Shown piece by piece: positions 8,882-17,935 of a stretch of 20,347 nt of DNA; the stretch's first letter is position 1; every line of letters starts with the position of its first letter. Source of the DNA: Stentor coeruleus (Eukaryota > Ciliophora > Heterotrichea > Heterotrichida > Stentoridae). The stretch covers positions 1 through 20,347 of the forward strand of contig MPUH01001247.1 of the NCBI GenBank assembly GCA_001970955.1, read 5' to 3'. Made by a program: the position numbers and the translations under genes. The notes below the pieces were generated by a model. It was not told the DNA's origin, did not search any database, and saw only the letters and a list, made by a program, of their open reading frames with translations.

Positions 8882-11500
8882 CTATTCAGGTTTTTTTTCT
8901 TTATATTCTTTTTGGACATTAAGCGGAAGAAGTGTTATAAGTCGAGGTAATGTCCATGAAAGCATCTGCGATAACGGTGTTAAATCATTTGGTTTTTCTT
9001 TCGTAACAGGATCAGCAACCTTCGCCATATCCGCTGCTCTACTAAAAGCTTCAATAAATTCAAGAAAATGCATTTGATACTGACGATCAGTATCTAATTC
9101 TTGTACCTGCGTCATCATAGACAAATTAAAAGCTAATCCAATTTCTCTAACTGTAAAAGTTTCAGTAATTAAATCCGTTCCTTGAATTATTGCTTCAAAC
9201 TCAGATAAAGACATAAACGGTTTTTGTCCTGGCTTAACTTTCCTTCCTGAGTATCTTCCATAAATATTTTGTAATAAATGCCGATTAGCTTTTAAAACCA
9301 AATCACAACCTTCATTTAAATACCTTTCAAAACGCCACTTATCAGCTAATATATGAGATAAATTAGGAATAATATTATTTTCCAATAACATTATCACAGC
9401 TTCTGAATGACATATAGCAATTCCTCCTTTATAATATTTATCAATAGCAATTCTTGTTAAAATTTCCATAAACTGAAAACGTACTAATGCATTAGGAGGA
9501 CTTCTTGGATTACGGGTTTCTGAATATAAAGCTCCTTTCATATGAAAGTCTAAATCAGAAAGACGGAAATTTGTGTCAACTATTTTAGCTTCATTACATA
9601 GTTCAGTAAATACCATTTGACCTATAGACCATATTTCACCTTGAGGACTTATAGATGAATAATATTTGTATATTTCTTTAATGATTTTATATTTACTTGA
9701 TAAATATGTTTTGATTTTCTGTAATTCATATTGATCTTTAACAATTTTAGTGATTTTAGATTTATTCCAATCATATTCAAAGCATTTACCTAGCAACTCT
9801 TCGTTATCAAATTTATAGTCTTTAAATATACTTACCGGGATTCCCCATTCACGTTTTTTATTCGCTTGCATATGTTTTTTACGTGGATGTCGGGGCTCAA
9901 GTCCAAGATTACCAGGAAGGGCAAGATAATCTTTACCTTTTGGGTTGTTTTCTATAACATTGACTTCATTAAGTTTAAGAATAACTTTTTTCCCTTCATA
10001 AACTTGAAACTCACTTTCAATTGTTTCAGGTAGCATCTGAACCAAGTCTTTTGGATTTAGTTTTAATTCTCCATCATGTGTAAAAGCATAATAAAACTTC
10101 CCTGGTGGGCACATTCTTTTAAGTTTGTAAGTGAATTCATCAACTTTTTCCATCAAATCTCCTTCATAATCTTCAAAACCTAAATGTAAATATAATGGAT
10201 CTGTTGCTGATGCAGACCAAACAAACTCTACTTCACTCCATCTTTCACATAACCAACAATTACTACATGGTCTCCATGATAAAAAATTAGTAACTCGACT
10301 GATACCTAATATTCTTTTAAATCTATGTGCTGAAGTTGGCCTTCTTTCATTACTAGGATTTAAAAACCCTAAATCATCTACTGTTCCAAAGTTACCTGAT
10401 ATATGTAATCCTAATAATATATGATTATCTTTTAAACCATCTCCTATAACTTCAATATCTTTACTAGATAAAGAATTATGTGATATATCAACATGAATAA
10501 GTGTCGAGTTAATTTTAAATGTTTTCCCTAATTCTTTAGCACAATTGTTTTCTAAAGGAGAGTTTAATGCATTCCAAGATAAATCCAGAACTTTTATTGT
10601 TTTGTTTTTCCCTAAAGCTTTAGCTAAATTTATAGCCTCGTTACCACGAATATTATTCCAATGAAGATCAAGTTTATATAAAGTTGTAGTTTTTGTTATA
10701 AACTTACTCAAACTTTTGTTTCCTTCTAAGCCATTTTTAGCGAAATTCACTTCGAGAATAGAAAAACTTTTTTTAAGAGCTTTGCATAATGTTGAACAGT
10801 TTTCATCTTTCATTTGAAGACCTTCAAGTCTTAATATTTTTAATACAGTTTGCCTTGTGTTGATAATACTATAAATTTGTTCAAAATTGTTTTTCTTAAG
10901 TTTATTGTTAGATATGTCGAATTCTATAAGTTTTTCAGGACTGATTTTTTCTAAGATAATTTTTGCCCCATTTTCTGTTAAGCGATTGTTGTTTAGGTTG
11001 AGTTTTTTTACACCAATTCGACCGATTCCTTCAGAAAATGCTTCAGCATAATCGTCTCCCATTGCATACATTCCTATTTCGAATTCCTTGTTTTTTCCTT
11101 TGGATTTTACAATACCCATAGGGACTGGAGATAAATGCTTTTGTTGGAGTTTGTTTAGGTAAGAATTTACTGGAGATTCTTGGAGATCAACAGAAAAATT
11201 TTTAAACCTGTGAATGTTACGATAACTATTGATAAAATCTACTTTAGCTTCCTTGCCTACTAAGTTTTGCTTTTTTGGTGACCGTTCTAAAGATACAGTT
11301 TTGAAATTGTCGTTGAAAATATTAAAGTTTTCGTAAAGTGTAGGTAGAGGTTCTGTTACAAAACTTTGATTTTTTAGCTCAGTTTCTAGGGTTTTGTTAA
11401 GTTTAATTTTGGGAACTTCGCTTTTGGAAGCTTTTTTTTTGATTCGTTCTATAATTGGCCCATTGGAATTATAATTTTTTCGGACTGGAGGTGAGAACAT
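8882..11500 (-). CDS. Leucine-rich-repeat protein with E-set-like and C-terminal helical region, 872 aa
   Basis: Single frame, ATG to TAG. Residues 1-150 are basic and probably disordered. Residues about 160-370 hold roughly seven RNase-inhibitor-type LRRs of about 28 aa (for example KKLNLNNNRLTENGAKII, YKLDLHWNNIRGNEAINLAK, KVLDLSWNALNS). A Cys/Trp motif (CSNCWLCERW, 412-421) leads into residues about 420-515, which resemble an E-set/CBM48-like beta sandwich (PPGKFYYAFTHDGEL at 465-479 matches the PPG-x-Y-x-Y-x-F-x-x-DG pattern). Residues 565-830 form a long helical region with an EF-hand-like stretch near 763-825 (SLSEFEAIIQG ... MHFLEFIEAFSRAADM), but no complete calcium loop. No signal peptide or membrane segment is seen. 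A cytoskeletal or ciliary scaffold role is plausible inference. The gene starts 90 nt downstream of the RING gene's stop. Confidence 0.9.
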   Translation of the reverse strand: MFSPPVRKNYNSNGPIIERIKKKASKSEVPKIKLNKTLETELKNQSFVTEPLPTLYENFNIFNDNFKTVSLERSPKKQNLVGKEAKVDFINSYRNIHRFKNFSVDLQESPVNSYLNKLQQKHLSPVPMGIVKSKGKNKEFEIGMYAMGDDYAEAFSEGIGRIGVKKLNLNNNRLTENGAKIILEKISPEKLIEFDISNNKLKKNNFEQIYSIINTRQTVLKILRLEGLQMKDENCSTLCKALKKSFSILEVNFAKNGLEGNKSLSKFITKTTTLYKLDLHWNNIRGNEAINLAKALGKNKTIKVLDLSWNALNSPLENNCAKELGKTFKINSTLIHVDISHNSLSSKDIEVIGDGLKDNHILLGLHISGNFGTVDDLGFLNPSNERRPTSAHRFKRILGISRVTNFLSWRPCSNCWLCERWSEVEFVWSASATDPLYLHLGFEDYEGDLMEKVDEFTYKLKRMCPPGKFYYAFTHDGELKLNPKDLVQMLPETIESEFQVYEGKKVILKLNEVNVIENNPKGKDYLALPGNLGLEPRHPRKKHMQANKKREWGIPVSIFKDYKFDNEELLGKCFEYDWNKSKITKIVKDQYELQKIKTYLSSKYKIIKEIYKYYSSISPQGEIWSIGQMVFTELCNEAKIVDTNFRLSDLDFHMKGALYSETRNPRSPPNALVRFQFMEILTRIAIDKYYKGGIAICHSEAVIMLLENNIIPNLSHILADKWRFERYLNEGCDLVLKANRHLLQNIYGRYSGRKVKPGQKPFMSLSEFEAIIQGTDLITETFTVREIGLAFNLSMMTQVQELDTDRQYQMHFLEFIEAFSRAADMAKVADPVTKEKPNDLTPLSQMLSWTLPRLITLLPLNVQKEYKEKKPE

Positions 11501-11590
11501 TATTATAAGCTATTTATTAAATTTATAGTTTAAAAAGATTAAATTTATGCTTAGTATCTTAAAATCTAAATAATATTATCTATCTTCTAA

Positions 11591-13228
11591 CTACTTATTC
11601 ATGATATTGCATGTTGGACATTCATTAGCTATTACATGTTCAGAAAGCCATCTAGCCATACATCCAGAATGAAACATATGTTTACATTGATTTTGAAAAA
11701 TTGCAATATCTTGTCCTTCATGAATAGCCATAAGATCTAATGTGCAAACTAGATCTCCACTATAAACTAAATTCGTACTAAAAGTTGTGAACTTCAAATT
11801 AATATCTTTATTCTTTAATTTCGAAATACTTAAATCATTCGCCAACTCCAATTTTTCTTTCTTTTTACCAATTTTATTTTTCCTATAAGCAATAATTATA
11901 ACAACAGCTAAAATAATCGCTCTATATAAACATTACATAAGAAAAAATCCTAAAATTGGCACAAGGATTTCAATAAGTAAAATTTTATCATTTCTATTAT
12001 TACTTGAGTTTTCAGTCATGCAATCAGGATCATTTTGGCAGAGGCTGTTACAATTTCCATCACCTAAAATAAAAGTATAACATGAGTTTTGTTTTAGACA
12101 GTTTAGAAAATTATATGAGCATCTTTCTGTATTACAATTCGGATTACATGCATTTTCAAATAAGTTCATAACTGTACACCCAGCATCACATTCATAAGAT
12201 GCTATATAAGGATCATTAGAACTTAATATGTATAGATCCCATATATATTTAGGGTTATAAAGATACACATCATTTATAGATATTTGTGGGAAAATAACAG
12301 AATCGATTTTTCCTTGCGATAATAAGACGGAGTCATTGTAATTAGGAGTAATCCCAAACCCTGCAAGGATTAGTTCATGACAATAAACGCTTCTATCATA
12401 ATAACACTTGTAATATAAATCCATCATATACGCAAAAAAGTTATAAATCTCATTATCTTCAAAGATATTAAATGCATTTAAAGAAAGAATAGTATTTAAA
12501 ATCCGTTCTCTCCCTGTAGAATATTCAGAAGGTGGAAGACAATATAAAGCATTATCAGTACTATTCAAACAATTTTCATCTAGCATGTTTCCTTGCTCAA
12601 TATAACTAAAAATTATTTCAAAATTACTTTTCTTCATTCCATACTCAAACGTCACTTCCTTAGTATTATAAATATAATCTGAATCTTTATCATAATCTGA
12701 AGCCATATAAAACTTAAAACTCGGATACTTAGTCATTTTATATTCTGAATAAACATAAATAGCCCAAATCTGTTCTTGAATATAATCCTCAAAAATTTTA
12801 AACGTTTCTGAAGATATTATCAAACAAACTGCAAATGTATAATAACTATGATAAAGATCATCTTTATTATCATTAACAAAATCCCCATTCTTATTGTTAT
12901 AATAATAAGATATATTATCAGATACAATTATAACACCAGGTGATCCTGTTTGTTCAACTATATTGCTTATAATTATAAATGAACAATTGTTATTATCTAC
13001 TTTTGAGACTATTGGAATTGTTGTTTTATTTAGAAGGGATTTTTGATCAGATGAAAAATCGCATGATGAATCAATTTCAATAAAAACGAATTTACCGTAT
13101 ATTGGATATAGATGAGCATTGCTAAATGTTGTTATTATGTAAGGGATGGATGAATTTGCCAAGATATCAGGGCTAACAATTGAAAGTTTTGATAAGCAGA
13201 GAGGTAATAAACTTAAAAATGTTAGCAT
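11591..13228 (-). CDS. PA/VSR-like luminal receptor with LNR-like repeats, TM and cytosolic RING-H2, two exons
   Basis: Exon 1 is 13228-11937 and exon 2 is 11921-11591. Removing the 15-nt intron gives 1623 nt, or 540 aa plus stop. Order: signal peptide 1-13 (LTFLSLLPLCL core); PA-like region 15-110 (CSFIIISNIVEQTGSPGVII); a region 110-340 resembling the central domain of plant vacuolar sorting receptors; LNR-like Cys repeats 347-403 (CNPNCNTERCSYNFLNC; GDGNCNSLC); one TM helix 416-442 followed by a basic stop-transfer (RKNKIGKKKEK); cytosolic RING-H2 with C490, D493, C510, H512, H515, C518, C532, C535. Sequons at N25, N67, N81, N105, N222 and N407 fit a luminal face. The likely role is an endomembrane E3 ubiquitin ligase that binds luminal cargo, as in PA-TM-RING/RMR proteins. 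The second zinc ligand is Asp, not Cys. Exon 2 alone has no ATG, which supports joining. The PA and RING calls are firm; the VSR resemblance is by eye. Confidence 0.85.
11922..11936 (-). other. 15-nt intron
   Basis: On the minus strand it reads GTAATGTTTATATAG. It contains the TAA that otherwise ends the upstream frame. Removing it joins CTT AT|A GCG, codes Leu-Ile-Ala, and completes a continuous transmembrane helix running into the RING-coding exon in the same frame. It is phase 2. The size and GTAA...TAG ends match the tiny introns known from Stentor. Confidence 0.88.
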
Positions 13229-15151
13229 TTTTTATAGGATTAATTCACTTTGAAATGTAATGTAATGAATTAAAGGTATTTATAGAGAATTTTGTTGGAT
13301 ATAATACTTAGATACATAGAAGATTATGCTTTTAGAGAATGTAACTTCATATTTCCTTTATTTTAATATTATGTTGTATATATAAAGTTTGATAAGCATG
13401 ATAATATACAAGTTAGCCTGTTTATAATAGTTGCTTTTTTATGATTTGGCTGAGATTAGGATTTTGATTATGAGGTTATGAAATAAGTTGTAATTTTATA
13501 TTAAGATACTTTTANAGAGAATTTTGTTGGATATAATACTTAGATACATAGAAGATTATGCTTTTAGAGAATGTAACTTAATATTTCCTTTATTTTAATA
13601 TTATGTTGTATATATAAAGTTTGATAAGCATGATAATATACAAGTTAGCCTGTTTTATAATAGTTGCTTTTTTATGATTTGGCTGAGATTAGGATTTTGA
13701 TTATGAGGTTATGAAATAAGTTGTAATTTTATATTAAGATACTTTTTATCTTGGATTTTGATATGGGGTATTAGGATTTACTCTAAAGTTGTATTTTTTG
13801 GGAATTTGGGAATTCCTCAGAATTATTTTCAAAACAATTTATTTATATGCCTTGTATAGAAACTTGTATTGAAAGCTAAAGATCATAATATCTTACCATT
13901 CTTTAAAATATATAAGATCATATATGCACAAAGTATGACCTTTATAGTTTAAGTCATTTATAAATTTCGTAAAAAGCTGTTATTACTATTGAAGGTTTTA
14001 TCATTAACTTAAGAAGCAATTTTATATTCTAAGCCTCTAAAAAGGTGTTTACTAATTGATGATTAGGGTTGTTATGTCTTTCTGAGTTTTTATTATGATT
14101 TTCTTAGTAAAACTTTAGATTTTTTTTATCTCGATAATTTAATAATAAAATTAAACTAATGAAGGTGAAAGTCAGTAATATGAAGTTAAATAATAATATA
14201 ACAGCAACTTTCTTTAGTATATTAGTTGGAATTGTGTAATAATTGTAAGTAAAATAAAAACAAATTTTAATGCAATATCACTAAAAAGTTGTAAAAATAA
14301 TAGTCATAATTGAAATTAGAAGCTATAAAATATGTAATACTTGGATATTTAGATTCTAAAACTTTTAATAAGTATAAGTTATCTATATTAGTTTATCAAG
14401 ATATGTCAATTTTTTTAAAGTATTTCTAGTATAATAATGCAAACTGAATAACCACTAAAAAGCTAATCTTCTAAATTCTGTATGATTAGACTATTATTAT
14501 AAAATTTGTGTAATTAAATACATTATCAGAAACAATAATAGTTTTTCAGGTGAACTAATATTTCATAATACCATACTTAAGTTGAGAAATAATGTAATTT
14601 AATACAACATATATTGTAATTTGATATATGGGTAATTTTTATTCTGATTAAATAAGGCAATTAGCTAATGATTGAAACATAAGTCATTCTGCATGTATAA
14701 AATAACTTGATACTGCTAAATATTCTTACCACATAAAGAAGCGATATATCGGCAATTTCATTTAGATTGACTGTAAAGCTAAATTAAATCTCAAAGAATC
14801 AATGCTTTATCATAAATATTCATTTAGCTTATCATATATAATGCTAATTAAATATAGTTCTTATATAATTTTTATCAAATCTTACTAGCCAATTACTTTT
14901 TTATACATTCGATAATTAGTCAATAATTTCGCAGACCTTTTTCAAAACTGTGTACTTATTACATCAAAAATCTATAACCCACATAATTTTAAAATAAAAT
15001 CCAAATCCGCAAGATTTCTCACAAAAATTGTTAGATTCAAATTCCTCTTATTTGAATTCAAAATAAAATCTTACTAAAAAAAACTATTCCAAACCTAAAA
15101 TATTTCAGTATAATAAAATTCTATCTTTTGGGGAAATAATATGAAATAAAT
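13229..15151. other. Long divergent intergenic region
   Basis: 1.9 kb between two genes transcribed away from each other, so it should contain both promoters. It is strongly AT-rich. It contains the N-separated duplication at 13284-13748; collapsing that leaves about 1.7 kb. I found no coding frame of note, no tRNA-like T-loop and no other repeat. Confidence 0.6.
13284..13748. repeat. Direct duplication of about 231 nt around N at 13515 (probable assembly overlap)
   Basis: Copy 1 is 13284-13514 and copy 2 is 13516-13748. They differ by one substitution (aacttcat versus aacttaat) and two single-T length differences in T runs. The copies abut the N exactly, so the best reading is two contig ends with the same sequence joined by one N. 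Confidence 0.85.
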
Positions 15152-17584
15152 ATGCTGAGATGTTCTGATTGCATCGAAAGAGCTGTGGTACTTTGTGAAT
15201 GCAATAAATCTTTATTCTGTACAAAGTGTTGTCAACCCCACACAACAGAAAAATCTTATGAGAATGATACTCTTAATCATAATCTCATCTCTATTGATCA
15301 GGTTCTTTTAGAAGGTTTTTCAAACTCATGGGAAGCTAAGACCTCTTTTATAAAGCGATTTGGGGTTTTTTTTGAAGGCCATTTAGATCAAATCAAAAGC
15401 CTTAATATCTCTTTAGACGGGAATTTTTTAGTATCTGGTTCTTTAGATAAAACAGTTCGAGTATGGGATTTGCAAAAAAAATTACAAATTGCAATGTTCA
15501 TAGGTCATAAATCTCCAGTAAACTCTGTTATTTTTTCTTCTAACCAAAATTTAATTATTTCAGGGTCATCAGATCGGACTATTAGATTATGGGATTTCTT
15601 AGAAAAAAACCAAATTCTTATACTTAATGGGCATACTAAAGAAGTTAAAAGTCTTGCAATGGCTCATGATAATATTTTTGTCTCAGCTGGTGAAGACAAT
15701 TATTATCGAGTATGGAAATTACCAAAAAATTATAAGGGAAATTCAAGTGAAAAAATAAAAAGTCCAAAAATTTATGTTGGAGTTGACAACAAGTTATCGA
15801 TAAAGAGGAATCATATTCAAAATAATGCTATGAAAATTATAGATGAACAAAAAGGAAAAATCGCAACTTTAGTTAATATGAAAATCAATTGTGCAGATTT
15901 TACTTCAGATTTAGCTTATGTTGTATTGTCTCTCCAGAACAAAACTATTTGTTTTTGGGATACTCATAAACAATGTATTGAATCTGAACTTAAAGGTTCA
16001 ACTTCAGATATCTACAAAATGTCTATATCAAAAGATCATAAATATGTATTAACAGCATCTGATGAAAATTTTATTAGAGTCTGGGATATAGCGAATAAGC
16101 AGCAAATAGGAATTCTAGAAGGACATGAAGACAGTGTGACTTGTGTTGTTTTTAGTGATGATAGAAATTTTGTTGTGTCTGGTTCAAAAGATAGAAGTGT
16201 TAGAGTTTGGGATTTCAATAAAAAAACAGTAATAGCGATATTTAATGGGCATACTTATGATATAACAAGTGTAGCAATTACAACAGATAATTTATATGTA
16301 GTATCAAGTTCTATAGACCGTAGTTTACGTATCTGGAGCATCTTAGAAAAAAGACAAGATTCTGAGTATATCGGAAATACAGACATAATCTGGTGTACCG
16401 CAATATCTCCAAACAACCAATACGCGATTTTTGGGACAAAATGTATGAAAATCGGTCTTTATAATCTTTTTGAAAAAAGACTAGAAGTTTTTCTAGAAGG
16501 TCATACATACATGATAAACAGAATTATAGTATCAAATGATAATGCTTATGTTGCATCAAAATCCCCAGAAGAAAGGATTATCTGGAACCTTACTACAAAA
16601 ACTAAAGAATATACTTTAGAACAGAAAATTATATATTCTCTTGCAATAAGCCCAGATAATACATATTTAGTATCAGGGGTATTAAATTCTTTAGCTCTTT
16701 GGAACCTTAAAACCAAACGACTTGAAAAAGTTCTAACAAATCATACAGGTTGTGTAATATGTGCAGTTATATCAAAAAACAATGAATTTGTTGTATCAGG
16801 TTCACGTGATCTAAGTATTATAGTATGGAATCTACAATCAAATAACTTAGTAGTAGTTTTTAAAGGACATAAAGATTGGGTTAATTGCTTGGCCATGACC
16901 TCAGATTGTGAAAAAATCATCTCCGGGTCATCAGACAGGACAATAAAAATCTGGTCGATATCTTCAAAAATCCAAATCTTCAATATATCTTTAAACACAG
17001 ATAATGTGACATGTATGAAAATAAGCAATAATGATGAAATACTCGTTGTAGGATCAAGAGACAGGACAATATTAGTATGGAATTTACAAGAAATGAAAAA
17101 AATTAATGTTTTAAAAGGACATACTTATTCAATAAATTCAATTGCCTTATCATATGATTGTAAATATATAGTATCTGGATCAGCTGATAATACTGTTAGA
17201 GTTTGGCATATAGATAAAGATGAGGCTTTATATGTTATAAATGATCATAATGATTGGGTTAATGGAGTTTATATAAGTAATGATAATAGATTTATAGTAT
17301 CAGCTTCAAAAGATAAGACTGTGAAGATTTGGGATATGGAAAAAAGAATGAATGTTGCTGTTATGATTGGGCATACTAGTATTATTACATGTTTAGCTGT
17401 TAGTCAAGATGGGAAATATGCTTATACTGCGTCACAAGGAGGAGTTATTAGATGCTTTGATTTAGAGGGAAAAAAAGAAGAATTCTTCATATTTCCTTTG
17501 GAGGAGGAAAATGTTTGTAGATGGATACAAAAATACCCGGAATTTAATGTATGCTTGAATGAGTTTGCTGAGTTTGATGATTAA
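15152..17584 (+). CDS. B-box zinc finger plus WD40-repeat protein, 810 aa
   Basis: Single frame from ATG to TAA; the in-frame TAA upstream makes this the first Met. Residues 4-43 form a B-box-like zinc finger: C4, C7, C15, C17, C23, C26, H30 and H43, followed by NLISI as in other B-boxes. From about 76 to 782 there are 16 WD40 repeats, many with clear GH...D...VWD ends (for example VSGSLDKTVRVWD, ISGSSDRTIRLWD, VSGSKDRSVRVWD). A loop of about 40 residues lies between repeats 3 and 4, and repeats 8-10 are degenerate. Sixteen blades suit two seven-bladed propellers plus two, or two eight-bladed ones. The tail (783-810) is acidic. No RING, coiled coil, NACHT or kinase domain is present. Such proteins serve as multi-partner scaffolds; the partner and pathway cannot be told from sequence. 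It belongs to a repeat-rich family that is abundant in ciliates. Confidence 0.93.
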   Translation: MLRCSDCIERAVVLCECNKSLFCTKCCQPHTTEKSYENDTLNHNLISIDQVLLEGFSNSWEAKTSFIKRFGVFFEGHLDQIKSLNISLDGNFLVSGSLDKTVRVWDLQKKLQIAMFIGHKSPVNSVIFSSNQNLIISGSSDRTIRLWDFLEKNQILILNGHTKEVKSLAMAHDNIFVSAGEDNYYRVWKLPKNYKGNSSEKIKSPKIYVGVDNKLSIKRNHIQNNAMKIIDEQKGKIATLVNMKINCADFTSDLAYVVLSLQNKTICFWDTHKQCIESELKGSTSDIYKMSISKDHKYVLTASDENFIRVWDIANKQQIGILEGHEDSVTCVVFSDDRNFVVSGSKDRSVRVWDFNKKTVIAIFNGHTYDITSVAITTDNLYVVSSSIDRSLRIWSILEKRQDSEYIGNTDIIWCTAISPNNQYAIFGTKCMKIGLYNLFEKRLEVFLEGHTYMINRIIVSNDNAYVASKSPEERIIWNLTTKTKEYTLEQKIIYSLAISPDNTYLVSGVLNSLALWNLKTKRLEKVLTNHTGCVICAVISKNNEFVVSGSRDLSIIVWNLQSNNLVVVFKGHKDWVNCLAMTSDCEKIISGSSDRTIKIWSISSKIQIFNISLNTDNVTCMKISNNDEILVVGSRDRTILVWNLQEMKKINVLKGHTYSINSIALSYDCKYIVSGSADNTVRVWHIDKDEALYVINDHNDWVNGVYISNDNRFIVSASKDKTVKIWDMEKRMNVAVMIGHTSIITCLAVSQDGKYAYTASQGGVIRCFDLEGKKEEFFIFPLEEENVCRWIQKYPEFNVCLNEFAEFDD

Positions 17585-17935
17585 AAAAAAGATAAGTAGA
17601 TAAGGATTTTAGAGATTATTTTAGTAAATTGTGAGGATAATTTCGAATGGATTTGTTGGATTAGATTGAAGGATTTGGTCGATATGCTTTGAAGAATTTA
17701 GGGTTAATTTAGATTGTATGTAGTATAATAATATAGTTAATTATTATGAATTTTTTGTTACTATTAGCTAACTGGTACTATAAATTCGATTTATTATATA
17801 CTTTTAATATTATAGATTAGTTATTTTATTTTATAATAAACTATACTATATTTCATAAGAAAATTTAATTTCTTAACATAATCATCTTTAACATCTTCCC
17901 TTATTCTAAAATATTTTTTTACTATTTAACTTTAA
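17585..17935. other. Convergent intergenic spacer
   Basis: About 350 nt between the stops of the WD40 gene and the oxidoreductase gene. It is AT-rich, with no gene or repeat seen. Confidence 0.55.

Noticed and set aside
8868-9077. Plus-strand frame within the LRR gene
   Set aside because: It overlaps the LRR protein's C-terminus on the opposite strand and has no domain; a shadow frame.
11591-11851. RING finger as a separate 86-aa gene
   Set aside because: It has no ATG (the frame would open at TTG), and a 15-nt intron joins it in frame to the upstream luminal gene and completes the TM helix.
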